5,219 bases of DNA from Geoglobus sp. (lineage in GTDB: Archaea; Halobacteriota; Archaeoglobi; Archaeoglobales; Archaeoglobaceae): positions 1 to 5,219 of the forward strand of contig JALURI010000080.1 of NCBI GenBank assembly GCA_027016965.1. The letters are read 5' to 3'. Under the pieces are notes generated by a model, which ran no database searches, was not told the origin of the DNA, and was given only the letters and a program-made list of their open reading frames with translations. The translations under genes and the position numbers were made by a program. Below, in pieces: positions 1 to 5,069 of the stretch. Position 1 is the stretch's first letter. Every line of letters starts with the position of its first letter.

Positions 1-1
1 G

Positions 2-901
2 TCGATGCTCACACCTAAAATTGAAAATGGCAGGGTTTATGGAAGGGGTAGCTGTGATGCCAAGGGATGTGTTGCCGCAATAGTCTCTGCCTTCCATGGG
101 TTTGAAAGCGAGGTTGGAATAAAGCTTGCATTCACTGCCGATGAAGAGATTGGTGGAAGACTCGGTCTCGGGAGAGTTATTGATCACGTTAACCCGGATT
201 ATGTTATTATAGGCGAACCATTTGGAAGTGACAGAATAGGCGTTGCCCAGGCAACTGTCGTGTCTCTGAATCTGATTGTTCATGGAAGAAGCGGGCATAC
301 TGCCATTGCAGATATAAAGGAGGGTGCGGTTTACAGAGCATCAAAGCTCATAACTGAGCTTGTGGATAAATTTGCTGAGATGAAGGGTAAAAAGGAGGAA
401 TACCTAAGCAAACTTGAAAGCCTGGGACTTGATGTCGAGTACAGGGGCAATGGAGATGCTGTATTCAATCCCTCAATTGTCAGGGCAGGAGTGAAAAGAA
501 ATGTAGTCCCTGACAGGTGTATTGTGGAGGCAGATGTCAGATTTGCACCCTGGATTGATGTTGACAGTGTAAGGGAGAGTTTTCATCTTGATAATGTGGA
601 TGTGTTCATAACCGGATTTCTGAGAAGTTTTGGGTTTTCCTTGGACAATGTGCCCGATGAAAAAGACAGGAGGCTGGCAAGACTCATGGCGAAAGCGATA
701 AGACAGGAAGGTATGTCTCCAAAGGCAGTTGTAACTCTCGGGGTCGGGGATATAAGGCATGTGAGAAACAGGGGCATTCCGGCATTTTATCTTGGTCCGG
801 GGGGGGAGGGACTCCATTCTGATGTTGAATTTGTATACATTAACGAAATTCACAGAATGATCAGGATCTACAGAAACATCATCACTCTTTCAGAAATATG
901 A
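2..901 (+). CDS. M20-family metallopeptidase/deacylase (ArgE/DapE-like), 5'-truncated by window edge
   Basis: This is the C-terminal ~299 residues of a cytosolic two-metal amidohydrolase of the acetylornithine deacetylase/succinyl-diaminopimelate desuccinylase family, which removes acyl groups from amino-acid-type substrates. Counting from the ATG at base 5, visible landmarks are GRGSCDAKG (bridging metal Asp18), TADEEIGG (Glu47 general base and Glu48 ligand), IIGEP (Glu71 ligand), the lid/dimerisation domain opening with HGRSGHTA (His98), VKRNVVPD in the returning strand, and a C-terminal GLHS (His271, last metal ligand). The usual N-terminal HxD metal motif is absent, and the frame stays open to base 2, so the ATG at base 5 is internal and the real start lies upstream. 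All ligands that should be present are intact, so it looks functional. The last 20 bases overlap the convergent gene. Substrate (acetylornithine, succinyl-DAP, LysW-linked lysine or a dipeptide) cannot be decided here. Family call is secure; specificity is not. Confidence 0.9.
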   Translation, partial: SMLTPKIENGRVYGRGSCDAKGCVAAIVSAFHGFESEVGIKLAFTADEEIGGRLGLGRVIDHVNPDYVIIGEPFGSDRIGVAQATVVSLNLIVHGRSGHTAIADIKEGAVYRASKLITELVDKFAEMKGKKEEYLSKLESLGLDVEYRGNGDAVFNPSIVRAGVKRNVVPDRCIVEADVRFAPWIDVDSVRESFHLDNVDVFITGFLRSFGFSLDNVPDEKDRRLARLMAKAIRQEGMSPKAVVTLGVGDIRHVRNRGIPAFYLGPGGEGLHSDVEFVYINEIHRMIRIYRNIITLSEI

Positions 902-1574
902 TGTTTCCTCTCCCCTTCTTTACTTTCTCTATCATACCACGCTTTTCAAGATCTGCAATCATCAGGCTTATTTTTGCATCGCTGTAACCTGTTTTCCTTT
1001 TAAGCTCTTTCTGTGTTATCCTCCCACCCTCTTTTTTGATTATTTCCACTATCTCGTTCAGATCTTCAGGCAGGATTTCATGGACCTGGTTTTCTGTTTC
1101 CTTTCGTCTGAATTTGAGATATGACGCCAGTGCAACAATGACCAAAACTGGTACAATGATCGCATAGAGATAGTCAAAACCCGGTTCAGAAATTTCAGGT
1201 TTCTCGGGTGGAGGTGTCTCCTCAATCGTGAAGTTTATTTCAGGTATGCTCACATTAAGCTCCTCAATCAGGGGTTGAGCAAGCATGTCAATTTGAAATG
1301 TTCCATTCTGCTTTACCTCTACAACCTCAACTGCATAAAGTTTTAAGGAATCGTAGCAGACAACGTCAAGCTGATATGTTCCTGGTGGAACACCAAAAGA
1401 GTAGGTACTGTTAACAGCAACGATTTTCTGAGCGGGAGTTGAGTTGATTGTTACGATGCAGTTTCTGGCTGGATCAAACGTGTTCCATGAATAAATTTTC
1501 CCTTGTATGATGGCAGAATTTCCCACAGAGATTGAGGATAGCAGCAGGAGAAGGATCATCACGAATTTCAGCAT
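882..1574 (-). CDS. Membrane-anchored winged-helix regulator with N-glycosylation-rich ectodomain
   Basis: A predicted 230-residue one-pass membrane protein. From the ATG at 1574: residues 1-20 form a signal peptide (LLLLLSS core, likely cut near GNSA); ~21-105 are a beta-rich ectodomain resembling Ig-like or carboxypeptidase-regulatory folds (PPGTYQLDV); ~117-132 a Pro/Glu linker; ~135-153 a transmembrane helix; then basic KFRRK as inside anchor; and ~171-229 a MarR-like winged helix (ITQKELKRKTGYS, then DLEKRGMIEKVKKGRG as wing). This topology suggests an outside sensor controlling a cytoplasmic DNA-binding domain, a layout common in euryarchaeal HTH membrane proteins. The ectodomain has five N-X-S/T sequons and two Cys (39, 73); the cytoplasmic part has no sequon. 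An in-frame GTG at 1580 would add two residues; I prefer ATG 1574 because a TATA-like box is centred 25-26 bases upstream, fitting a leaderless mRNA. It lies downstream of the UPF0173 gene on the same strand and could be partly co-transcribed. Target and ligand are unknown. Confidence 0.75.
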   Translation of the reverse strand: MLKFVMILLLLLSSISVGNSAIIQGKIYSWNTFDPARNCIVTINSTPAQKIVAVNSTYSFGVPPGTYQLDVVCYDSLKLYAVEVVEVKQNGTFQIDMLAQPLIEELNVSIPEINFTIEETPPPEKPEISEPGFDYLYAIIVPVLVIVALASYLKFRRKETENQVHEILPEDLNEIVEIIKKEGGRITQKELKRKTGYSDAKISLMIADLEKRGMIEKVKKGRGNIIFLKE

Positions 1575-1595
1575 TGTCACAAATAGGCTCTGAAA

Positions 1596-1603
1596 CTTTA
1601 AAG
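1596..1603 (-). promoter_or_regulatory. TATA-like box for the membrane winged-helix gene
   Basis: On the minus strand CTTTAAAG, preceded by A-rich AAAAAC (BRE-like), is centred about 25.5 bases upstream of the ATG at 1574. At the usual archaeal spacing this puts transcription start at or next to that codon, so a leaderless transcript is inferred. No convincing ribosome binding site is present. Confidence 0.4.
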
Positions 1604-1629
1604 GTTTTTCATTGGGAAAGTGTAAAGAA

Positions 1630-2316
1630 TCAGATTTCTATATGCTCCCCGGGATTCAGTATGACAACCCTCACACCCTGGATTTTGCTTTCAACCTCTT
1701 TTCTGAACTCTTCAGGATCTGCCTCTATCACCGGAAATGTGTTGTAATGCATGGGAACTGCAATCTTTGGCATAACAAGCTCCACAGCTTTAACTGCCTC
1801 TCGTATACCCATGGTGTACCAGCCACCTATGGGCACGAGCATCACATTGGGAGAGTAAAGCTCACCAATCAGTCTCATGTCAAGAAACACATCCGTATCT
1901 CCGCAGTGATAGACTTTCTTTCCATCCATCTCTACAACAAAACCTGCAGGATCTCCTGCCGATATTATTCCCCTCTCATCCTCATAGTCTGCAGAATGGA
2001 ATGCCTTCACCATAGTTACTTTAACATCCGAAACAGTGGCGGTTCCACCAATATTCATTCCAACCGCCTCAATTCCCTTTTCGCTCAGGATTCTTGAAAG
2101 CTCATGAATCACAACTACAGGACAGTCGTTGTTTCTTGCTATCTCAACAGCATCTCCAAGATGATCTCCGTGACCATGGGTAACAAGCACGGCATCAACC
2201 TTCACTTCAGATGGTTTCATGGGAGAAAGGGGATTTCCTGTAAGAAACGGGTCGATTATGATTCTTTTTCCATTCTCTATCAGAAAACATGCATGTCCAA
2301 GCCACCTGACCTTCAT
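1630..2316 (-). CDS. UPF0173 metal-dependent hydrolase, metallo-beta-lactamase fold
   Basis: A 228-residue cytosolic single-domain hydrolase of the UPF0173 family (metallo-beta-lactamase superfamily, UlaG-like group), whose physiological substrate is generally unknown. From the ATG at 2316: LGHACFLIE at 6-14, THGHGDH at 46-52 (His47, His49, Asp51, His52 as metal ligands), AFHSA with His107, HCGDTD with Asp140 bridging, and PMHYNTFP with His190 as the last ligand. All ligands are present and the length is normal, so it should be active. An in-frame TTG at 2331 would add five residues, but those codons are themselves the ribosome binding site GAGGTG (2324-2329), seven bases before the ATG; MKVRWLGHA is also the family's usual opening. 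It is divergent from the receiver gene and is followed 55 bases downstream by the membrane winged-helix gene. Family assignment is strong; function is open. Confidence 0.92.
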   Translation of the reverse strand: MKVRWLGHACFLIENGKRIIIDPFLTGNPLSPMKPSEVKVDAVLVTHGHGDHLGDAVEIARNNDCPVVVIHELSRILSEKGIEAVGMNIGGTATVSDVKVTMVKAFHSADYEDERGIISAGDPAGFVVEMDGKKVYHCGDTDVFLDMRLIGELYSPNVMLVPIGGWYTMGIREAVKAVELVMPKIAVPMHYNTFPVIEADPEEFRKEVESKIQGVRVVILNPGEHIEI

Positions 2317-2321
2317 GGCAC

Positions 2322-2329
2322 ACCACCTC
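2322..2329 (-). promoter_or_regulatory. Ribosome binding site fixing the UPF0173 start
   Basis: Minus-strand GAGGTGGT matches the anti-Shine-Dalgarno end of archaeal 16S rRNA and sits seven bases before ATG 2316. It overlaps the codons of the longer TTG-initiated frame, which argues against that start. Confidence 0.6.
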
Positions 2330-2349
2330 AAACACCTTTATTTACAGGG

Positions 2350-2362
2350 GTTTAATAAATAT
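2350..2362 (-). promoter_or_regulatory. TATA-like box for the UPF0173 gene
   Basis: Minus-strand ATATTTATTAAAC is centred about 40 bases upstream of ATG 2316. A start about 25 bases downstream would give a 5' leader of roughly 15 bases, just enough to hold the GAGGTG site. Confidence 0.45.
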
Positions 2363-2383
2363 CGGTTCTGTTCATCCAAAACC

Positions 2384-2391
2384 CTTAAATA
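2384..2391 (+). promoter_or_regulatory. TATA-like box for the receiver gene
   Basis: CTTAAATA, preceded by AAAACC, is centred near 2388. Transcription would begin near 2413, immediately before the GGGTGAG ribosome binding site. It lies about 30 bases from the oppositely oriented UPF0173 box, so the two genes share a 110-base divergent control region. Confidence 0.4.
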
Positions 2392-2413
2392 ATTGTTATC
2401 ATGATTATAATTT

Positions 2414-2420
2414 GGGTGAG
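2414..2420 (+). promoter_or_regulatory. Ribosome binding site fixing the receiver start
   Basis: GGGTGAG contains GGTGA, whose end lies seven bases before GTG 2427 and four before GTG 2424. The seven-base spacing equals that of the divergent UPF0173 gene, favouring 2427. It also overlaps the TTG at 2412, making that longer start unlikely. Confidence 0.5.
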
Positions 2421-2426
2421 ATTGTG

Positions 2427-2780
2427 GTGACAAAAGTACTCATAGCAGAAGACGATGACTCGGTCCTTGAGATCCTGAGACTGATACTGTCAAAGGAGAA
2501 TTTTCAGATACTCACAGCAAAAAACGGGAGAGAAGCAGTAGATATGTACAGATTCGCCAAACCAGAGCTTGTTTTGATGGATATAGAGCTTCCTGAAGTA
2601 GATGGAGTTACTGCAACCAGGGAGATAAAAAACATTGATCCAGACGCAAAGATCATAGGTGTTACTGCCTACGCAAGATCAAGGGGAGGTGAGCTGGCTT
2701 CGGCAGGAGCTCTCGAGATAATTGAGAAGCCATTCAACAGGAGAAAGATAATTTCAACGATTAAAAAGTATATTTCATGA
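2427..2780 (+). CDS. Stand-alone CheY-like response regulator receiver
   Basis: A 117-residue cytosolic single receiver domain with no output domain, expected to accept phosphate from a sensor histidine kinase and act by protein contact. From GTG 2427: the acidic Mg-binding pair lies in AEDDD (residues 7-11), the phospho-acceptor is Asp52 in LVLMDIELP, the switch Thr is Thr80 in VTAYA, and the conserved Lys is Lys101 in EKPF. All essential residues are present. The position three before the Lys, usually Tyr or Phe, is Ile98, so output signalling may differ from classical CheY. Helix 4 looks about one residue shorter than usual. I choose GTG 2427 over GTG 2424 and TTG 2412 because of the ribosome binding site spacing. 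No kinase is in the window. Its last six bases overlap the end of the convergent mutase gene. Family call is very firm; the partner is unknown. Confidence 0.9.
   Translation: MTKVLIAEDDDSVLEILRLILSKENFQILTAKNGREAVDMYRFAKPELVLMDIELPEVDGVTATREIKNIDPDAKIIGVTAYARSRGGELASAGALEIIEKPFNRRKIISTIKKYIS
2763..2767 (-). terminator. Possible oligo-T terminator for the mutase gene
   Basis: A T5 run on the minus strand begins eight bases after the mutase stop codon, inside the 3' end of the convergent receiver gene. Archaeal termination often needs only a short U tract, but five is marginal, so this is tentative. Confidence 0.3.
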
Positions 2781-4112
2781 CATTATCCTTTTAGCTGACT
2801 CAATTCCAATTTCAAGCAGTTCTTTAGCCCTCTTCTCGCTCTTTGCTTCAGCAAAAATTCTGGCTATTGGCTCTGTTCCCGAGGGTCTTATCAGCAGCCA
2901 GCCATCCTCGAAGTCTATTCTGGCTCCGTCTGTGAAGTTTGCGTTCTCAAACTCTGCTCTCAAACCCTCGAGCAGCTTCCTCCTGTCCCTGCACTCTACC
3001 TTGGCTTTAAGGGTGTGGTATTTTGGAATGTCCCTGACAAGCTCCGAGAGTGGCTTTTTTTCCTCAACCATCAGCTCCAGAACCTTTGCCAGACTCATGC
3101 CTCCATCTCTGGCAAGTAGATGCTCCGGAAATATCAGACCACCGTTCCCCTCTCCACCAAAAACGGCATTGGTTTCCTTCATCACCTTTGCCACGACCGG
3201 TGAGCCTACAGCTGTGTAAATGACCTTACCCCCAGCATCCACCACAGCATCCTCGACGCATTTTGAGGTGCTTACAGGCGTAACCACAATTCCATCACCG
3301 TTCATTTCCACGTAATACTTTGCCATGAGTGCCAGCATCACATCCTCGCTGACGAAGTTGCCCTTCTCATCCACAAACGTGGCTCGGTCAGCATCGCCAT
3401 CATGAGCAACGCCAAGATCAGCTCCAACTGCCTTCACAACCTCCTTCAGCTCAGAAACGTTCTCCTCAACCGGCTCTGAAAGCCTTGCAGAAAATCTTCC
3501 ATCTGGGTAGCAGTTTATGGTGTACATGTCGCATCCAAGCCTTTTCAGAATTTCAGGACTTGTGAATGATGCAGCACCGTTTCCGCAGTCCACAACCACT
3601 CCAAATTTCCTGTCAATGATTGCATCTGCATTAACTTTCTCGAGAATACCTTCAACATAAATTCTGTTGGCGTCATCGCTGTAAAGCTCTCCGACTTCAT
3701 TCCAGCCTGCAATCCTGAACTTCTTGCTCAGCAGAACTCTCTCAGCCTCGCTGTCCTCCTCTCTCGAAAACTCCACTCCGTCATGGCTTACGAACTTTAT
3801 CCCGTTGTACTCCCTCGGGTTGTGGCTTGCAGTTACAATAACCCCAGCATTTGCCTTCGACACCTTGACGTAATACTGCAGTGATGGAGTTGGTGTAATG
3901 CCGACATCCACGGCATCACTGCCAGCGGACATTATGCCTGCGAGAACGGCAGACTTCAGCATCGGAGATGAGATTCTTGCATCCATACCGACAGCAATCA
4001 GCCCCGGCCTGAGAGAGGCAATAGTTCTGCCAAGATCAAGGGCAAGCTCCGGAGTAAGATCGTCGTTTGCAATACCCCTGACACCGTTGGTGCCGAAAAG
4101 AGAACGCTCCAT
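2775..4112 (-). CDS. glmM: Phosphoglucosamine mutase / phosphomannomutase-family phosphohexomutase
   Basis: A 445-residue, full-length alpha-D-phosphohexomutase that interconverts sugar 6- and 1-phosphates through a phosphoserine; the cytosolic product feeds nucleotide-sugar synthesis (UDP-GlcNAc if GlmM, GDP-mannose if ManB). Domain 1 opens with SLFGTNGVRGI (4-14) and carries catalytic TASHNP with Ser96; domain 2 ends in the Mg-binding loop DGDADR (238-243: Asp238, Asp240, Asp242); domain 3 has the sugar-binding loop GEGNGG (320-325); domain 4 has the phosphate loop RPSGTEP (409-415). The FGTNGVRG opening is typical of the archaeal GlmM-like branch, so I lean to glucosamine phosphate, but related archaeal enzymes act on several hexoses. 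ATG 4112 is supported by the family N-terminus and by a TATA-like box 26 bases upstream, implying a leaderless mRNA. The stop lies in TCATGA shared with the convergent receiver gene. Family is certain; the gene symbol is moderately so. Confidence 0.93.
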   Translation of the reverse strand: MERSLFGTNGVRGIANDDLTPELALDLGRTIASLRPGLIAVGMDARISSPMLKSAVLAGIMSAGSDAVDVGITPTPSLQYYVKVSKANAGVIVTASHNPREYNGIKFVSHDGVEFSREEDSEAERVLLSKKFRIAGWNEVGELYSDDANRIYVEGILEKVNADAIIDRKFGVVVDCGNGAASFTSPEILKRLGCDMYTINCYPDGRFSARLSEPVEENVSELKEVVKAVGADLGVAHDGDADRATFVDEKGNFVSEDVMLALMAKYYVEMNGDGIVVTPVSTSKCVEDAVVDAGGKVIYTAVGSPVVAKVMKETNAVFGGEGNGGLIFPEHLLARDGGMSLAKVLELMVEEKKPLSELVRDIPKYHTLKAKVECRDRRKLLEGLRAEFENANFTDGARIDFEDGWLLIRPSGTEPIARIFAEAKSEKRAKELLEIGIESAKRIMS

Positions 4113-4130
4113 ACTTCTTCAGAGTTGTGG

Positions 4131-4143
4131 AAAAATATATAGT
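4131..4143 (-). promoter_or_regulatory. TATA box and BRE-like element of the mutase gene
   Basis: Minus-strand ACAAACTATATATTTTT has an A-rich BRE-like lead and a strong TATATAT core centred near 4138, about 26 bases from ATG 4112. No ribosome binding site precedes that codon. Start of transcription at the A of ATG is inferred, giving a leaderless message. Confidence 0.6.
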
Positions 4144-4147
4144 TTGT

Positions 4148-4171
4148 GTCAGGGCAGGGTATTTGCCTGAC
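4148..4171. repeat. Small dyad upstream of the mutase TATA box
   Basis: GTCAGG (4148-4153) and CCTGAC (4166-4171) form a perfect 6-base inverted repeat around a 12-base spacer. It begins five bases beyond the BRE/TATA region of the mutase gene, where an archaeal activator could bind; it could equally be a chance dyad. Confidence 0.3.
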
Positions 4172-4200
4172 TCTCCCGATAAAAGCTGTATTACTGGTTC

Positions 4201-4272
4201 GCTGCAGAGTGGTCTTTGCTGTCAGATACTCACTCATCCGGGCTGCAGAATGTGACCACCAGATACCTCATC
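4201..4272. repeat. Imperfect direct repeat, two units, in non-coding DNA
   Basis: Three short blocks recur in the same order: GCTGCAGA (4201-4208 and 4242-4249), CAGATAC (4223-4229 and 4260-4266) and CTCATC (4233-4238 and 4267-4272). Spacing shrinks from unit 1 (38 bases) to unit 2 (31 bases). In addition GTGGTC (4209-4214) and GACCAC (4254-4259) are inverted relative to each other. The tract fills much of the 214-base gap between the mutase and antitoxin genes, where I see no credible protein gene. It may be a decayed duplication, a binding array or part of an RNA. Confidence 0.4.
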
Positions 4273-4296
4273 GCACTGAACACCTGCGGAGATAAC

Positions 4297-4304
4297 TTTT
4301 ATTA
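4297..4304 (+). promoter_or_regulatory. TATA-like box of the toxin-antitoxin operon
   Basis: TTTTATTA is centred 26 bases upstream of ATG 4327, with GATAAC before it. There is no ribosome binding site ahead of the ATG, so a leaderless transcript is inferred. Such operons are commonly repressed by their own antitoxin-toxin complex; no clear operator palindrome is visible over the box. Confidence 0.5.
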
Positions 4305-4326
4305 ATTTCATGCAAAACTATCAATC

Positions 4327-4542
4327 ATGCATAAGGCTGTTTCTCTTTCAGACATTCTAAACGAATTGAGGGAAATCAAGGAGAGAGTCAGACATATTGA
4401 AGAGGCAGTAGAGGAGTTAATTGACTTAACCTTAACCTCTGAAGAGGAAGAGATGCTTAAGGAGGTAAGGGAGAAAATCGAGAAGGGAGATTTTTCCGAT
4501 TTTGTGGAGCTTGAAAAACTTGATGAAGTGCTGAAAGAATGA
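4327..4542 (+). CDS. relB: aRelB-like antitoxin
   Basis: A 71-residue, strongly acidic small protein placed immediately before a RelE-family toxin, the standard antitoxin position. Residues ~7-33 (LSDILNELREIKERVRHIEEAVEELI) have regular hydrophobic spacing and should form an amphipathic or coiled-coil helix, as in Pyrococcus aRelB, which opens with a similar DVLKELERLK segment. The acidic remainder (~38-71, TSEEEEMLKEVREKIEKGDF onward) would wrap around the basic toxin. No ribbon-helix-helix or helix-turn-helix is recognisable, so direct DNA binding is uncertain. Its ATG sits about 26 bases after a TATA-like box, implying leaderless translation, and its stop overlaps the toxin start as ATGA, so the two are translationally coupled. 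The call rests mainly on gene position and helix/acidic pattern; the sequence itself is low in distinctive motifs. Confidence 0.75.
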   Translation: MHKAVSLSDILNELREIKERVRHIEEAVEELIDLTLTSEEEEMLKEVREKIEKGDFSDFVELEKLDEVLKE

Positions 4543-4796
4543 GTTATACTGTTTATCTTCATCCAAATGTTGTAAAATTCCTAAGAAAACTTCCAGAAAG
4601 CGATGTTCAGAGAATCAGAGCAAAACTCACTGAGCTGGTAAATCCCTACTCAGTCAGGGCTGTTAAGCTGAAGGGGAATGAAGCCTTCAGAATCAGAGTG
4701 GGAGGCTATAGAATTCTCTACACTGTCGATGATGACAGGAGGGTCGTTGTTGTGTTTAAAGTTGACAGGAGAGACAGGGTTTACAGTCGGGTTTAG
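4539..4796 (+). CDS. relE: RelE/ParE-family toxin (aRelE-like)
   Basis: An 85-residue basic protein of the RelE superfamily, whose RelE members cleave mRNA in the ribosomal A site when freed from antitoxin. Visible family marks are the opening YTVYLHPNVVKFLRKLP (3-19), two N-terminal helices to ~34, VKLKG at 42-46, the central AFRIRVGGYRILYTVDD strand region (49-65: Arg51, Arg53, Tyr57, Arg58, Tyr61), and a C-terminal FKVDRRDRVYSRV tail with Arg77, Arg78, Arg80 and Tyr82. The basic tail matches the position where archaeal RelE keeps its functionally important arginine. Length is normal and nothing looks broken. Start ATG 4539 overlaps the antitoxin stop by four bases. A ParE-like (gyrase) role cannot be excluded from sequence alone, but the aRelE-like pattern favours an mRNA interferase. 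Confidence 0.88.
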   Translation: MSYTVYLHPNVVKFLRKLPESDVQRIRAKLTELVNPYSVRAVKLKGNEAFRIRVGGYRILYTVDDDRRVVVVFKVDRRDRVYSRV

Positions 4797-4847
4797 AGTG
4801 GAGTTATCACCCCATCAGGTTCAGAATTCCCGGCACATACACAGTTG

Positions 4848-4866
4848 TTTTTTCAGAAAAATTTTT
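4848..4866 (+). terminator. Oligo-T termination region after the toxin gene
   Basis: A T6 run (4848-4853) and a T5 run (4862-4866) lie 52-70 bases after the toxin stop. The second is part of AAAAATTTTT (4857-4866), which is symmetric and could act on both strands. No GC-rich stem precedes either, as usual for archaeal termination. Confidence 0.45.
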
Positions 4867-4894
4867 GTAAGTCATTGCCTGTTAAATCTGTGAT

Positions 4895-4900
4895 AAAAAA
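4895..4900 (-). terminator. Oligo-T terminator for minus-strand transcription from the right edge
   Basis: Six A on the plus strand give a T6 run on the minus strand, about 55 bases beyond the end of the suspected HepT remnant. Together with the T tracts at 4848-4866 it separates the two converging units. Confidence 0.4.
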
Positions 4901-4954
4901 GCAAGGGCGCTCATGCCAAAGGAGTCACTGGTTCAGGTTTTTCTGGAGGCTTTG

Positions 4955-5069
4955 CTAACTCATCTCCTCAGACATCCTCAAAAGCACTTCTTTGAGTTCC
5001 GGTAACTGTTCTGTTCTTTACGTCATCAACCACGTCCTGCGTGGATAACTGCAGGCTTCCCTCAGACAT
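4955..5069 (-). pseudogene. Possible decayed HepT/HEPN (DUF86-like) partner of the nucleotidyltransferase
   Basis: An ATG at 5069 overlaps the nucleotidyltransferase stop (ATGTCTGA), the place where a HEPN partner gene often starts. That frame reads MSEGSLQLSTQDVVDDVKNR and continues to a stop after 33 codons. The neighbouring frame, one base shifted, supplies EQLPELKEVLLRMSEEMS and a TAG at 4955-4957. Spliced, the pair resembles the end of HepT-type proteins, where a VW-x-V-V-x-N-x-LPELKE-like helix closes the domain. At about 115 bases against roughly 330-400 for an intact gene, it would have lost its middle, including the RxxxxH catalytic motif, and gained a one-base frameshift. This is a similarity by eye over some 30 residues, so it could be chance coding-like DNA. 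Confidence 0.33.

Noticed and set aside
473..853. Minus-strand open frames inside the deacylase
   Set aside because: They lie opposite a gene with intact M20 motifs and have no promoter, ribosome binding site or family features.
903..932. Pyrimidine-rich stretch after the deacylase stop as a terminator
   Set aside because: It is broken by C throughout and is fully explained as the complement of Lys/Gly/Arg codons ending the convergent membrane protein gene.
1612..2097. Plus-strand open frame of about 160 codons
   Set aside because: It is antisense to the UPF0173 hydrolase, whose complete set of metal ligands proves the minus strand codes; the product is rich in His, Cys and Asn with no recognisable family.
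3998..4237. Minus-strand open frame covering the mutase start and upstream DNA
   Set aside because: It reads out of frame through the mutase coding region and its promoter, and the product has no family features.
4216..4280. Possible minus-strand C/D-box guide RNA (GCGATGA, GGATGAG, CTGA)
   Set aside because: The C-like boxes each miss the consensus, the guide spacings (about 19 and 8 bases) are wrong, and there is no terminal stem; the similarity is explained by the direct repeat.
4144..4326. tRNA or other known structured RNA in the intergenic gap
   Set aside because: GGTTCGCTGC at 4197-4206 resembles part of a T-loop motif but lacks the closing pairs and any acceptor or anticodon arm.
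4913..5005. Plus-strand 30-codon frame beginning MPKESLVQVF
   Set aside because: It looks helical, but has no ribosome binding site, no box at the right distance, and lies antisense to the suspected HepT remnant, which would explain its coding-like look.
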